64,000 nucleotides of DNA from Alphaproteobacteria bacterium (GCA_030428255.1 JAUIBT010000017.1:1-64000), one strand, 5' to 3'; counted from the first letter of the stretch, positions 36,178-46,321 are shown. Numbers and translations are program-made. The notes: generated by a model from the letters alone, not told the origin.

Positions 36178-36867
36178 TCAGGCATCTTTGGTCGCCACCA
36201 CGCGCACCACAGAGGCCAGACCACGATGACGCTCGCCTTCTTCCAACTCTATATCGACCTCCGCGCCCTCAAGCAGCCGTAGATCGGCGAAATCGACCTT
36301 CAGCTCCTCTAGACTATAGAGATAGTGCGCCATTTTCGGCCCGCCCGACGACTTGCCGAGCTGGTCAGGACGGAAGGCCTCAAGGATCAACAGTCCGCCC
36401 GGCTTCAGGGCCTTAGCAGCGGTCTGGTGGATCTGGCGACGCAGGCAATAGTCGCGTTCGGGCGTTGAGGAGAAGTGCGCGTAAATCAGCGCCACCACGT
36501 CATAAACCGGGCCGTCGGGCTGCCACTTGGAAACATCCATGACCTGAGCGTCAATCGCCACGCCCCGCTTGGCCGCCAGCTTGCGGGTGGTCTCCACCCC
36601 GACCGGAGAGATGTCCAAGCTCAAGGTCTCGAGCCCGCGCTCGGCCAAAAAAACGCCGTTGCGGCCGTAACCGTCCGCCAGTGCAACCGCTTTGCCAGGC
36701 GCCGGGAAGCGATCAGCAAAGGACGCCAGCCAGACGTTGGGGGCCTCGCCGTATTCGTATTCTTTGTTGGAATAGACATGATCCCAGTGCTGCTTGACTT
36801 GCGCAATGGGGTTGCTGCCGGAAGACGCAGCAGCGGGCGCGGCAGAGGTGCGCGGGTCTTGGCTCAT
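36178..36867 (-). CDS. Class I SAM-dependent methyltransferase (TehB/thiopurine-like)
   Basis: 229 residues. 'WDHVYSNKEYEYGEAPNVWL' near residue 28, SAM motif I 'GKAVALADGYGRNGVFLAER' near 58, and 'GLETLSLDISPVGVETTRKL' follow. 'KPGGLLILEAFRPDQLGKSS' is the post-motif III region. This pattern is common in the TehB/Tellurite-resistance-like methyltransferases. The substrate is unknown. The gene converges on fghA, with 28 bases between the stops. Confidence 0.85.
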   Translation of the reverse strand: MSQDPRTSAAPAAASSGSNPIAQVKQHWDHVYSNKEYEYGEAPNVWLASFADRFPAPGKAVALADGYGRNGVFLAERGLETLSLDISPVGVETTRKLAAKRGVAIDAQVMDVSKWQPDGPVYDVVALIYAHFSSTPERDYCLRRQIHQTAAKALKPGGLLILEAFRPDQLGKSSGGPKMAHYLYSLEELKVDFADLRLLEGAEVDIELEEGERHRGLASVVRVVATKDA

Positions 36868-37051
36868 AGGGTTTTCCTGACTCGAAGCTCAGTTGCATAG
36901 CGGTCTTGGTATTAGACCCGCTTTGCGCGCGCCAGCAAGAGCGGAGCGTCAGCAGCAGAGCGGCAAGACCGCGCGGAAGATCGCCGCGCAGTCTGCCAGG
37001 CCTTTAGGGCCGCCAATCCTGACTGCCTGCCGGACCTAAGAGATTGGGAGA

Positions 37052-38284
37052 TTAGGAGCCAAACCGTGCTTGCCACTCGGATTCAACGCGCTCCATCCAG
37101 GCGGGGTGCGGCTCGCCAACGGCGGGCCCCAAGTCCAGTTGTGCCGAGCTGGGCAGCGCCGCAAAGGCCGCTGCATCTGCGCCCGTCAAAGCCGTGACAT
37201 CCAGCACGGTTGCATCGCCCCAAACCGCCGGATCTTGCTTCCGTGCTTGCGCTTCGGGCGACATGAGGAAGTTGGCAGCCACCTGGGCCGCTTCGCTCGA
37301 ACCGCTGTTATAAGGTATCGCAACAAAGTGGGTGTTGGCGATGGTGCCGCCCTCCAGACCGGCCGCGCGCACGCTTTGCGGCAGTTGTTCGGCGATGATC
37401 AAGGCCGCAGCTTCGGTCGGCGTGAAAGAGACCATCGCGGCAAGCTCGCCATCATCCAGCAATTGACGCATGGCCGGGCCAGAGGCAGGGAAGCTTTGGC
37501 CCTTGCGCCACAAGGCTGGGTGCAGATCTTCCAGGTAGGCCCACAAGGGCGCGGACACGCGCGCAAACTCGGCATCGCCGGGCTCGCTCTTGAGCGACGG
37601 ATCGTTGCCGCTCAGCTCAATCAAGGCTTGCTTCAAGAAGGTCGAGCCCAAAAAATCCGGCGGCAGCGGATAGGAAAAGCGGCCCGGGTTGGCCTTGGCC
37701 CAATCCTTGAGCGCCATGAGGGTCTTGGGAAAGACTGCGATCTGCTCGCTGTCGTAGATGAAGTTGAACTGGGCCATTCCCCAAGGGGCTTCCATACCAT
37801 CAACCGGCACCGTGAAGTCCAGCCGGGTCGTCGGTTTGCCAGCGGTATCGACCTTCGCATAGGCGGGCAACGCCTCGCTGAAAGGCCCGAACAGCAGGCC
37901 ATTGCGCTTCATGGCCGCGAAGTTCTCGCCATTGATCCAAATCATGTCGATCGCGCCGCCCTGGTCCTTACCTGCCGTTTTCTCGGCCAGCACGGTCGAG
38001 ACCGCTGTCGCCGTGTCTGACAGCTTCACGTGCCGCAAGGTAATGCCATAGTCCTCGGCCAAGCGCTCGCCCACCCAAGCGATGTAGGCATTGATGCGCT
38101 CGTCCCCGCCCCAGGCATTGAAGGACAGCGATTGCCCGCGCGCGCTGTCTACAAGGGCCTGCCACTGGGCGGCGCTGTAGGGCTGATTGCTTTGTGCCTG
38201 GACGGGCGCACCTGCGAGGATGAAGGCAGTCGCTGCCAAGCTCAGGCGAAGGGCGGCGGCAAGGCCGCGGGTCAGGGCTCTCAT
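37052..38284 (-). CDS. Orphan ABC transporter substrate-binding protein, YnjB family
   Basis: 410 residues from ATG 38284. The signal peptide is about 1-31 ('AATAFILAGAPVQAQ'). The mature protein shows 'LSFNAWGGDERINAYIAWVG', 'AIDMIWINGENFAAMKRNGL', 'GMEAPWGMAQFNFIYDSEQI' and 'VSFTPTEAAALIIAEQLP', which fits the YnjB group of extracellular solute-binding proteins. The permease (ynjC) and ATPase (ynjD) genes expected in the operon are not adjacent: an MFS gene is divergent on one side and a methyltransferase lies downstream. The ligand is unknown. Confidence 0.82.
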   Translation of the reverse strand: MRALTRGLAAALRLSLAATAFILAGAPVQAQSNQPYSAAQWQALVDSARGQSLSFNAWGGDERINAYIAWVGERLAEDYGITLRHVKLSDTATAVSTVLAEKTAGKDQGGAIDMIWINGENFAAMKRNGLLFGPFSEALPAYAKVDTAGKPTTRLDFTVPVDGMEAPWGMAQFNFIYDSEQIAVFPKTLMALKDWAKANPGRFSYPLPPDFLGSTFLKQALIELSGNDPSLKSEPGDAEFARVSAPLWAYLEDLHPALWRKGQSFPASGPAMRQLLDDGELAAMVSFTPTEAAALIIAEQLPQSVRAAGLEGGTIANTHFVAIPYNSGSSEAAQVAANFLMSPEAQARKQDPAVWGDATVLDVTALTGADAAAFAALPSSAQLDLGPAVGEPHPAWMERVESEWQARFGS

Positions 38285-38502
38285 GGGGCATTTTTCTCGC
38301 GTCGTGATAGGGCTGGTGCGGCCTGGGGCCGACGGGCTACATATTCCACACTTGGCTAACCTTTGACTAGACTTGTCTGCCCCACATGACCGAGCTGTGA
38401 AGCGGCGTGTTGCTTTGGCAGTTTGCGGTTTCTTTGACCGTCGCGCTGGTGCTAGGCTAGGGCTTTGAGCCACCTCTTCCGCCCTTTGTCTTGGAGCCGA
38501 CC

Positions 38503-39711
38503 ATGCTGCGCCGCCTCTCCCCCAGTGCGCCCGATCGTGTCGCGGTCAGTGGCTTGTTTTTCCTCAACGGTTTTGTTGCCGGCTCTTGGTCACCCAAAAT
38601 CCCCGAATTTAGTCACCGTTTGGGCCTGGGCGAAGGCCTGTTGGGCTGGCTGCTGGTGGCCTTTGGCGTCGGTGCCATGTTGGCCATGCCCATCACCGGT
38701 TTCGGTATGGGGCGCTTAGGGTCGCGGCGCATGGCGCTGTGGCCTGCCGCTTTGGCGTGCTGGGTCTTGCTGGCTTTGACGTTGGTGCCCTCTGCGCTCA
38801 GCGCCGCCTTGGTTCTGCTGGCCAGCGGCGCGGTACTGGGCATGATGGACGTGGCGATGAACGCCAATGCGGTCGCGGTCGAACGGCGCTTGGCCCGTCC
38901 GATTCTGTCGTCCTGCCACGGCTTTTGGAGCCTGGGCACTATGATCGGAGCGCTGAGCGGCGCTTGGCTGCTGGTCCACGCGGGTCTGATTTGGCACGCG
39001 CTGATCGTCGCCGCCGTGACCAGCGTCATTGTGCTGAACGTCTGGCCATTTGTTCTTGTCGATCCCAAAGCCCAAGCCTCGCAGACCGACGGCGACCCTG
39101 CATCCCCGGCGCACGCCCCCGCACCGACAAAGCGCGGTTTGCGGAGCCTGGTGGCCTCGCCTCTGCCCTACCTCCTGGGCGTGGTCGCACTGTTTTCCAT
39201 GGTGCCGGAGGGGGCCATTTTCGAGTGGTCCAACTTTTATTTGCGCCAAACTTTCGCAGCCGAGCCTCAACAAGCGGCGCTGGGGTTCGTGGCCTTTGCC
39301 GCAGCCATGTCGGCGGTGCGATTCTTGGGCGATTATGTGCGTGACCGCTTAGGGGCAGTGCGAACGCTGCGCCTTTCGGCCGTTATGGCGCTTGGCGGCC
39401 TGGGACTTGCCAGCATGGCGCCGCAAGCCTGGCTGGCGATTTTGGGCTTTGGCTTGACCGGTATTGGGCTAGCCAACCTGGTGCCCTTGGCCTTTGCCGC
39501 GTCTGAAAACCTGCCCGGTTTGCCGCAGGGCTTGGGGCTGTCGATCGTCGGTTTTGCAGCCTATGGCGGGCTGTTGGCGGCCCCACCCCTGATCGGCATG
39601 ATCGGCGAGCAGTCTGGCTTTGCGCCGGTGTTTTTGGGCCTGACGGTGTTTATGGCACTGGTTCTGGCTCTCGGCGGGCTGGCGCGCTATGCGGACGCGC
39701 ACGACAGATAA
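38503..39711 (+). CDS. MFS transporter (fucose-permease-like)
   Basis: 402 residues with 12 predicted hydrophobic segments. 'SGLFFLNGFVAGSWSPKIPE' at the start and 'GFGMGRLGSRRMALWPAALA' (loop 2-3 with basic residues) are typical for the FucP/YbjJ-like branch of the major facilitator superfamily. ATG 38503 is preferred to the TTG at 38491. The substrate cannot be read from sequence. Confidence 0.88.
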   Translation: MLRRLSPSAPDRVAVSGLFFLNGFVAGSWSPKIPEFSHRLGLGEGLLGWLLVAFGVGAMLAMPITGFGMGRLGSRRMALWPAALACWVLLALTLVPSALSAALVLLASGAVLGMMDVAMNANAVAVERRLARPILSSCHGFWSLGTMIGALSGAWLLVHAGLIWHALIVAAVTSVIVLNVWPFVLVDPKAQASQTDGDPASPAHAPAPTKRGLRSLVASPLPYLLGVVALFSMVPEGAIFEWSNFYLRQTFAAEPQQAALGFVAFAAAMSAVRFLGDYVRDRLGAVRTLRLSAVMALGGLGLASMAPQAWLAILGFGLTGIGLANLVPLAFAASENLPGLPQGLGLSIVGFAAYGGLLAAPPLIGMIGEQSGFAPVFLGLTVFMALVLALGGLARYADAHDR

Positions 39712-39725
39712 AGGCCGCGCAATAA

Positions 39726-39764
39726 AAAAGGGAGCGGCTGGCGTAGGTGAGCGCTCCCTTCTGA
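39726..39764 (-). terminator. Terminator after the DUF1476 gene
   Basis: AAGGGAGCG and CGCTCCCTT form a hairpin in the 75-base gap; the minus-strand reading is followed by TTTTTTATT. It serves the minus-strand DUF1476 gene and, less well, the convergent MFS gene. Confidence 0.8.
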
Positions 39765-39786
39765 TCGTGGTCTTCGCGTCAAAACC

Positions 39787-40110
39787 CTAGGCGAGTGAGG
39801 CTTTGGCTTGCTGTTCGCACTCCAGCAATTTGGCTTCCAAGTCCTGGTGGCTATATTCCAAATTGGCGGCCTGCAAGTCGGCATCGACCTTGCGCAGCAC
39901 ATCTTCATAGCCTTCTTCAGCAAAATCCGCTTTGATGACTTCCGTCGCATAGGCTTCTGCGTCGGCCTCAGATTTGTTCATGACACTTGCCGCCCACAGG
40001 CCGAAGAGCTTGTTGCGGCGCGCCTCGACCTTAAACACCATGTCTTGGTCGTGGATGTACTTGGCTTCAAAGGCGTCGATGCGATCTTGTAGGACCTTGT
40101 CCGAGGTCAT
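39787..40110 (-). CDS. ATPase inhibitor subunit zeta (DUF1476)
   Basis: 107 residues. The opening 'LQDRIDAFEAKYIHDQDMVF' and 'RRNKLFGLWAASVMNKS' are the hallmark of the alphaproteobacterial zeta subunit, which inhibits F1-ATPase through its N-terminal helix. 'LRKVDADLQAANLEYSHQD' follows in the helical bundle. ATG 40110 matches the family start; the longer in-frame extension to 40266 is not credible. Confidence 0.95.
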   Translation of the reverse strand: MTSDKVLQDRIDAFEAKYIHDQDMVFKVEARRNKLFGLWAASVMNKSEADAEAYATEVIKADFAEEGYEDVLRKVDADLQAANLEYSHQDLEAKLLECEQQAKASLA

Positions 40111-40427
40111 ATCTCTTGTCTCCTGTCGAGGAATGGCTGTTAATCTTATGTGGCAAGAAAAACAGCCGCATGCAAGATGGCCAATGCGCCGCTGCGGGGA
40201 ATGCTGGATTTTGCCGGTGCTGGTGTTCGCTTTCGAACGCTGACAGAGCCGTTCCCGTGCTGGCACAAGCCGGACTGTGCAGCCTTGCGCACCAGTGCGA
40301 ACTTGGCTGGCCTATCGTGCGATCCCTTGACCACGCCAGGCGGCACGCCGGGTTGCCGGTGTTCACCGAACTTGGGTCGGCACAGCGCCCAAGCGCCAAG
40401 CCTGAGCTTAAGCACTGAAGTTTTGGC

Positions 40428-40505
40428 AAAAAAAAGGACGGCTCGTCGAGCCGTCCAAGTCTAGGGAGGAAACAGAAGATGAGAGAGCGATGTCGCTCAT
40501 CAACT
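40428..40505 (-). ncRNA. Candidate small RNA 3' portion: hairpin, CU-rich anti-SD loop, terminator
   Basis: Read on the minus strand, a short hairpin (GAGCG / CGCTC, 40485-40498) is followed by an unpaired TTTCCTCCCTAG (40461-40472). Then comes a perfect 9-bp stem GGACGGCTC / GAGCCGTCC (40436-40456) and eight T residues (40428-40435). CCUCCC in a single-stranded loop can pair with Shine-Dalgarno sequences, as in the CcsR-type sRNAs of Rhodobacter. No minus-strand gene upstream explains this terminator. The 5' end is unknown. On the plus strand GGGAGGA precedes a 38-codon frame (40479-40595), a competing explanation for the CU-rich motif but not for the terminator. Confidence 0.45.
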
Positions 40506-40628
40506 GAGATCAATGTAGGCCGCTTTGCCCCAACGCACAATCCCCGCACCCATGCGAATTCTGCAAGCCTGATGTGCCACCGACTCAACGACTGATGCAT
40601 ATGGGTCACAGGCAAGCGAAAAATTACA

Positions 40629-40642
40629 TTCGTTTGAACGAA
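40629..40642. promoter_or_regulatory. 14-bp perfect palindrome upstream of the M20 amidohydrolase
   Basis: TTCGTTTGAACGAA is a perfect inverted repeat about 100 bp before the start at 40742. It is a candidate operator for the amidohydrolase, or for the opposite-strand RNA. Confidence 0.45.
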
Positions 40643-40741
40643 TATCGACGTTCCTGAAGCCATTTGTTACAAAAAGGTATAGTAGCTTAGCGCATCGAAC
40701 GGCTGACCTCTCAGCCCGATATTGCCCAAGGAGGCCCAATC

Positions 40742-41911
40742 ATGCCCGTGCTCAACCGAACCGCTGACCTGCAACAAACGCTTGAGGCCTGGCGTCACGA
40801 TTTCCACCAACACCCCGAACTTGGCAACGAAGAGCACCGGACCGCTGGCCTGGTGGCCGAGCGTCTGGAAGCCATGGGAATCGAGGCGGTACGCGGTGTC
40901 GGAGGCACAGGAGTGGTTGGGATCATCAAAGGCAAGGGCCCAGATAGCGGCCAAGCCATCGGGCTGCGCGCGGATATGGACGCGCTGCCGATCACAGAGA
41001 ACAGCGGCCTGCCCTTTAGCTCTCAAAACCCGGGCGTCATGCACGCCTGTGGCCACGATGGGCATACCACTATGCTGCTGGGTGCGGCCCAGATCTTGGC
41101 CGAAACGCGCAATTTCTCTGGTCACGTCTACCTGATCTTTCAACCCGCCGAAGAAGGTGGCGGCGGCGCTGAGAAAATGGTGAAAGACAAGCTGTTCCAA
41201 CGCTTCCCCATGCAGGCGGTGTTTGGTCTGCACAACGAACCGGGTTTGGCAGTTGGCCGTATGTCCCTGTGCCAGGGGGCAGCTATGGCCTCAGCCGACA
41301 CCTTTACCATGACCATCAGTGGGCGCGGCGGCCACGCTGCTCTGCCGCACTTGGCCAATGATCCCGTGGTGATTGCTGCTCAGTTCATTGTCGCGGTGCA
41401 AGGACTGGTGAGCCGTGGTACCGATGCTCAGCAATCGGCGGTGATCTCGATCTGCCAGTTTGAAGCCGGGCATGCCGCCAACGTCATTCCCCACCAGGTC
41501 CAGCTTGGCGGCACCATCCGCACCTTGGATGCCTCCGTGCGCAAGCAAACCGTGGACGCCTTTACTCGCTTGGCCGAAGGCTTGGTGCAAGGCTATGGTG
41601 CCAGCGTCGAGATCAATTGGACCGACAGCTCCTGTCCTGTCACCTACAACGATCCCCGCCATCACGATGTCAGCGTGCGCGCGGCTGAGGCCGTGGTCGG
41701 TGCCGAACACCTGAACGACAAGGCCGCCCCTATGATGGCCTCGGAGGACTTCGCTGTCATGCTGGACGAGGTGCCCGGCAGCTACATCTTTATGGGCAAT
41801 GGCGACGGCGCAGGCGTCCACGAGCCCGAATATCAGTTTTGTGATGAAGCGATGCCAGTTGGCGTGTCCTATTTCGTCAAGCTGGTCGAAGAGGCCCTGC
41901 CCGCCACCTAA
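40742..41911 (+). CDS. M20 family amidohydrolase (hippurate hydrolase / IAA-amino acid hydrolase-like)
   Basis: 389 residues. M20D metal-dependent amidase: the metal residues are in 'GLRADMDALPITENSGLPFS', 'MHACGHDGHTTMLLGAAQIL' and 'IFQPAEEGGGGAEKMV'. The dimerisation domain contains 'GRGGHAALPHLANDPVVIAA', and the last metal His region is 'GNGDGAGVHEPEYQFCDEA'. It cleaves N-acyl or N-aroyl amino acids. AAGGAGG sits 8 bases before ATG 40742, a very strong ribosome site. No regulator or transporter is directly adjacent. Confidence 0.93.
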   Translation: MPVLNRTADLQQTLEAWRHDFHQHPELGNEEHRTAGLVAERLEAMGIEAVRGVGGTGVVGIIKGKGPDSGQAIGLRADMDALPITENSGLPFSSQNPGVMHACGHDGHTTMLLGAAQILAETRNFSGHVYLIFQPAEEGGGGAEKMVKDKLFQRFPMQAVFGLHNEPGLAVGRMSLCQGAAMASADTFTMTISGRGGHAALPHLANDPVVIAAQFIVAVQGLVSRGTDAQQSAVISICQFEAGHAANVIPHQVQLGGTIRTLDASVRKQTVDAFTRLAEGLVQGYGASVEINWTDSSCPVTYNDPRHHDVSVRAAEAVVGAEHLNDKAAPMMASEDFAVMLDEVPGSYIFMGNGDGAGVHEPEYQFCDEAMPVGVSYFVKLVEEALPAT

Positions 41912-42522
41912 GCCAAGGCGCAATTCAGCGTCGCACGACTCCCGAGTCCCCATTGTTGCACTCTAAGGTAGCTGCGAGCCAGTCACAGCAGCCAAAAGAT
42001 GTAGAAACTTGCGAGGCAATTTGAGGGGTTTTGGAGTCTTGCGAGGCAAGAAAAAAAATTAAAAAATTTTACCCTGCTGAAAACCCCGTTTGTCCCCAAA
42101 ATTCACAGGCAGCTAAGTGCTGAAAATCGCTCAATTTTGAGCCTGTCAAGGCCAGGTTTTCAACGTGCAATCGCGAAAACAGGGGGCCACTCTCTTAATT
42201 CTCGTATTGCTGCTTGCCAGCGACCACCCCCTATATGTAGACATCTGATCCGCACAAGGCCCTAGGTCTTGTGGTTAGGGGTATTTTCAGGTCTTTGCCA
42301 CCTTGGCAATTTCCTGGCATAATCTTGGGCCGTTCGCTGACCACGCCACGACCTTGGCGAGTCTGGAAGTTCAGGGCGCCTTCGTCCAACAGCGGACGGG
42401 CGATCTGTGTTTTTTGCGGCCCGAGCGCCCCCAGAAACCAAGCGGTGAGGGTCCCGATATTTCGGGCCAGAGCAACAAGAATTCGCCCCCAGTTCGCGGG
42501 GCCAGAACGAAGAGTTATGAGC
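41912..42522. other. Long nrdJ leader/intergenic region with direct repeats and hairpins
   Basis: About 610 bases with no plausible gene. It contains two CTTGCGAGGCAA repeats (42008-42019 and 42038-42049, 30 bp apart), an A/T run (about 42050-42075), the palindrome GCTCAATTTTGAGC near 42129-42142, an NrdR-box-like site and an inverted repeat CACAAG/CTTGTG (42253-42273). No complete cobalamin-riboswitch core was found. Confidence 0.55.
42229..42242. promoter_or_regulatory. Single NrdR-box-like site
   Basis: CCCTATATGTAGAC resembles the AT-centred NrdR box that controls ribonucleotide reductase genes, with one mismatch to the core as I remember it. Normally two boxes are spaced 15-16 bp apart. 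A second one is not clear here, so the call is weak. Confidence 0.3.
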
Positions 42523-45500
42523 ATGAAGTTTGAGCGCCGATTTGCCGCCCCGAACGAGACCAAAGGAGGCCAAGACGCCTATGAGGCCTTTACCTTTGCC
42601 TCTAAGGCATCGGAGATTCGCAATCCAAACGGCGCGCTTATCTTCCAAGCCAAAGACATTTCTGTGCCCAACAGTTGGAGCCAAGTCGCTGTTGACGTGT
42701 TGGCGCAAAAGTACTTCCGCAAGGCCGGTGTACCCGCAGCCCTAAAGCGCGTCGAAGAAGAAGGCGTTCCCTCCTGGCTGTGGCGCTCGGTGCCCGATGA
42801 GGCCGCTCTGGCACGTCTGCCCGCAGACAAGCGCTATGTTGGCGAAACCCAAGCGACCCAAGTCTTTGACCGCCTGGCAGGCGCTTGGACCTATTGGGGC
42901 TGGAAGGGTGGCTATTTCGATAGCGAAGACGACGCCCACACTTTCTATGACGAAATGCGTGTCATGCTTTGTGGCCAACGCGGTGCTCCCAACTCTCCGC
43001 AGTGGTTCAACACCGGCCTGCACTGGGCCTATGGCATCGACGGCCCCAGCCAAGGCCACTACTATGTAGACTATAAGACCGGCGAATTGACCCGCTCAGC
43101 CTCGGCTTACGAGCATCCTCAGCCTCACGCCTGTTTCATTCAGTCGGTCAGCGACGATCTGGTCAGCGACGGCGGTATCATGGATCTGTGGGTGCGTGAG
43201 GCGCGGCTGTTCAAGTACGGCTCTGGCACCGGCTCAAACTTCTCGTCTCTGCGCGGCCAGGGCGAACCCCTGTCAGGCGGTGGCAAGTCCTCAGGCCTGA
43301 TGAGCTTCTTGAAGATTGGCGACCGGGCTGCCGGCGCGATCAAGTCTGGCGGTACCACTCGCCGAGCGGCCAAAATGGTGACCCTGGACATCGATCATCC
43401 GGATATCGAAGACTACATCAACTGGAAGGTCATCGAGGAGCAGAAGGTCGCCGCGCTGGTCACTGGCTCAAAAATCCTCTCCAAGCACCTCAACGCCATC
43501 ATGGCCATCTGCGCTGAGGTCGATGGCTCGGACGTAGACCGCTTTAACCCCAAGAACAACCCCGAGCTGAAGCGCGCCATCAAGGCCGCGCGCAAGGATC
43601 AGGTGCCGGATAACGCCATCCAGCGCGTCATCGCCTTTGCCAAGCAAGGCTTCAAGAAGATCGAGTTCGCCACCTACGACACCGACTGGGACAGCGATGC
43701 TTATCTGACCGTTTCCGGCCAGAACTCCAACAACTCAGTGCGCGTGAGCGAAGACTTCCTGCGCGCGGTGGAAGACGACAGCGATTGGAATTTGATCCGC
43801 CGTACCGATGGCAAGACCGCACGCACCGTCAAGGCGCGCGACCTGTGGAGCCAGATTTCAGAGGCGGCTTGGACCTGTGCCGATCCTGGCATGCAGTACC
43901 ACACCACCATCAACGACTGGCACACCTGCCCGCAAGGGGGCGAAATCCGCGCCTCTAACCCTTGTTCGGAATACATGTTCTTGGATGATACGGCCTGTAA
44001 CCTGGCCTCCTTGAACCTCATGACCTTCCGCAACAAGGACGGCAGCTTCGACATTGACGGCTTCAGCCATGCCTGTCGCCTCTGGACCTTGGTGCTGGAA
44101 ATCTCAGTCACCATGGCACAATTCCCGTCAGAAGAGATCGCGCGCCTGTCTTACGAATACCGCACAACCGGCCTTGGCTATGCCAACCTGGGCGGCCTAT
44201 TGATGGCGCTGGGCGTTTCCTACGACAGTGACCAGGGCCGCGCCATCGCCGGTGCGATTACAGCGCTGATGACCGGCACCGCCTATGCCACCTCGGCTGA
44301 AATGGCCGGTGAGCTGGGCGCCTTCGTGCGCTATGAGGACAACGCCAAGGACATGCTGCGCGTTATGCGCAACCACCGCCGCGCCGCCCACGGCAGCGCC
44401 AAGGGCTATGAGGGTCTCAGCGTGCACCCCGTTCCCTTGGACCACAAGCAAATCAGCTTGGCGGGCTTGGGCGCGGCGGCCAAGAAATCTTGGGACAAGG
44501 TGATCGAGCTGGGCCAAGAGCACGGCTTCCGCAACGCCCAGACCACCGTGATTGCCCCCACCGGCACCATCGGCCTGGTCATGGACTGCGACACCACCGG
44601 CATCGAGCCTGACTTCGCCCTGGTCAAGTTCAAGAAACTGGCAGGCGGCGGCTATTTCAAAATCATCAACCGCACCGTGCCTCTGGCTCTCTCCAATCTA
44701 GGCTACAGCGCCGAGCAGATCCAAGACATCGAAAACTACGCGGTCGGTCACGGTACACTGAAGGGCTGCAACGCTCTGTCGCTGGAGGCCCTGAAGGCCA
44801 AGGGTTTCAGCCAAGCGGTGTTGGATAAGGTCAACGGCGCGCTGAAGTCGGCCTTTGACATCAAGTTCGTCTTCAACGTTTTCACGCTGGGCGAGGACTT
44901 CTGCCGCGATGCGCTCAAACTAACCCCTGAGCAAATGGGCGATATTAATTTCGACCTGCTGGCACATCTGGGCTTCTCGCGCGACGAGATCGAAGCCGCC
45001 AACACCTATGTCTGCGGTGCTATGAGCATGGAAGGAGCCCCGCACCTGAAGGACGAGCATCTACCCATCTTCGATTGCGCCAACAAGTGCGGCAAGCACG
45101 GCACCCGCTTCCTGTCCACCGAAGCCCACATTCGCATGATGGCCTCCGCCCAACCCTTCATCTCAGGCGCGATCTCAAAGACCATCAATATGCCCAACGA
45201 GGCCAGCGTTGATGACTGCGCCGACGCGTACATGCTGTCTTGGAAGCTGGGCATCAAGGCCAACGCTTTGTACCGCGATGGTTCCAAACTCAGTCAGCCG
45301 CTGCAGTCGTCTTTGATCGACGAGGAGGTGGAAGACGCCGATGATGTGGCAGAAGAACTGGCGGCAGCAGCCCCGGCTCAGCAGGCCGTCCAGGTCACTG
45401 AGCGCATCGTAGAGCGCATCATCGAAAAGCACGTCACCGAGCGTCGCAAGCTGCCTGATCGCCGCAAAGGCTACACTCAGAAAGCTGCCGTTGGTGGCCA

Positions 45501-46263
45501 CAAAGTCTACCTTCACACCGGCGAATATGAAGACGGCAGCCTGGGTGAGATCTTCATCGACATGCACAAAGAAGGCGCGGCCTTCCGCTCTTTGATGAAC
45601 AACTTTGCGATTGCGATTTCCCAGGGCCTGCAACACGGCGTGCCTTTGGAGAAGTACGTGGAGGCCTTCACCTTCACCCGCTTCGAGCCTCAGGGCTTGG
45701 TCGAGGGCAACCAGACCATCAAAATGGCCACCTCTGTGCTGGACTACATCTTCCGCGAGCTGGCGGTGTCCTACCTGGGTCGCAACGACCTGGCGCACGT
45801 CCAGCCCAACGACTTGGAAGTCAGCACGCTGGGCATGGGTGACAACCAGTCAGAGTTGGATCCCAGTGGCGGCGACGGCAGCAGCCAGGGCATCGGCAAC
45901 GAGCTGCGCAAAGTGGCCTCGTCGGGCTTCATGCGCAATCGCATCAATGTCATTGAGGGCGGCAGAGCCAAGGGCATGACCATGGAGTTGCGCCGCACTG
46001 GCACGGGCGATGACAGCCTCAGCGAGCCCGCGCCGCTAACCAGCGAAGATGTCATCGACGATTCCAATGTCGTTGATATTCAGACCTCTGAGCCGGTCTC
46101 TAGCGCCTCAGCCTCGGCCAAATCCAACATGCAGTTGATGATGGAAGCGCGGCAAAAGGGCTACGAGGGCGACTCCTGCCCCGAATGCGCCAACTTCACC
46201 TTGGTGCGCAATGGCACTTGCTTGAAATGCGACACCTGCGGCGCGACCACGGGCTGTAGCTAA
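42523..46263 (+). CDS. nrdJ: Vitamin B12-dependent ribonucleotide reductase (class II)
   Basis: 1246 residues. Reduces ribonucleotides to deoxyribonucleotides using adenosylcobalamin as radical source, so it works with or without oxygen. Motifs are '[20 protein letters not shown]', '[20 protein letters not shown]', '[20 protein letters not shown]', '[20 protein letters not shown]' (catalytic Cys/Glu region), '[20 protein letters not shown]' and a C-terminal '[18 protein letters not shown]' with redox/zinc Cys. ATG 42523 is preferred because GAAGAG lies 8 bases upstream. ATG 42517 is adjacent, and the frame from 42271 is leader sequence. A strong terminator follows. Confidence 0.95.
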   Translation: MKFERRFAAPNETKGGQDAYEAFTFASKASEIRNPNGALIFQAKDISVPNSWSQVAVDVLAQKYFRKAGVPAALKRVEEEGVPSWLWRSVPDEAALARLPADKRYVGETQATQVFDRLAGAWTYWGWKGGYFDSEDDAHTFYDEMRVMLCGQRGAPNSPQWFNTGLHWAYGIDGPSQGHYYVDYKTGELTRSASAYEHPQPHACFIQSVSDDLVSDGGIMDLWVREARLFKYGSGTGSNFSSLRGQGEPLSGGGKSSGLMSFLKIGDRAAGAIKSGGTTRRAAKMVTLDIDHPDIEDYINWKVIEEQKVAALVTGSKILSKHLNAIMAICAEVDGSDVDRFNPKNNPELKRAIKAARKDQVPDNAIQRVIAFAKQGFKKIEFATYDTDWDSDAYLTVSGQNSNNSVRVSEDFLRAVEDDSDWNLIRRTDGKTARTVKARDLWSQISEAAWTCADPGMQYHTTINDWHTCPQGGEIRASNPCSEYMFLDDTACNLASLNLMTFRNKDGSFDIDGFSHACRLWTLVLEISVTMAQFPSEEIARLSYEYRTTGLGYANLGGLLMALGVSYDSDQGRAIAGAITALMTGTAYATSAEMAGELGAFVRYEDNAKDMLRVMRNHRRAAHGSAKGYEGLSVHPVPLDHKQISLAGLGAAAKKSWDKVIELGQEHGFRNAQTTVIAPTGTIGLVMDCDTTGIEPDFALVKFKKLAGGGYFKIINRTVPLALSNLGYSAEQIQDIENYAVGHGTLKGCNALSLEALKAKGFSQAVLDKVNGALKSAFDIKFVFNVFTLGEDFCRDALKLTPEQMGDINFDLLAHLGFSRDEIEAANTYVCGAMSMEGAPHLKDEHLPIFDCANKCGKHGTRFLSTEAHIRMMASAQPFISGAISKTINMPNEASVDDCADAYMLSWKLGIKANALYRDGSKLSQPLQSSLIDEEVEDADDVAEELAAAAPAQQAVQVTERIVERIIEKHVTERRKLPDRRKGYTQKAAVGGHKVYLHTGEYEDGSLGEIFIDMHKEGAAFRSLMNNFAIAISQGLQHGVPLEKYVEAFTFTRFEPQGLVEGNQTIKMATSVLDYIFRELAVSYLGRNDLAHVQPNDLEVSTLGMGDNQSELDPSGGDGSSQGIGNELRKVASSGFMRNRINVIEGGRAKGMTMELRRTGTGDDSLSEPAPLTSEDVIDDSNVVDIQTSEPVSSASASAKSNMQLMMEARQKGYEGDSCPECANFTLVRNGTCLKCDTCGATTGCS

Positions 46264-46321
46264 AACCAGCCATTGGCTCTGCTGAGCCGGGGCTACGGCT
46301 CCGTGCTTGGCTGGCAACGAC

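Larger units (their letters stand above)
40111..40741. other. 630-bp noncoding stretch with an sRNA-like element and a palindrome
   Basis: No convincing protein-coding gene. It holds a hairpin/terminator element around 40428-40505 (see the ncRNA entry), the 14-base palindrome TTCGTTTGAACGAA (40629-40642) and a TATAGT -10-like hexamer about 60 bp before the amidohydrolase start. Several open frames on both strands lack family resemblance and are treated as chance. Confidence 0.6.

Noticed and set aside
40150-40464. 104-codon plus-strand frame before the amidohydrolase
   Set aside because: No ribosome site or family signal and it runs through the terminator hairpin.
41912-42522. Cobalamin riboswitch before nrdJ
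   Set aside because: Fragments such as GCCACT and GCCAGCGACC occur, but the conserved B12-box order and flanking stems are not present by eye.
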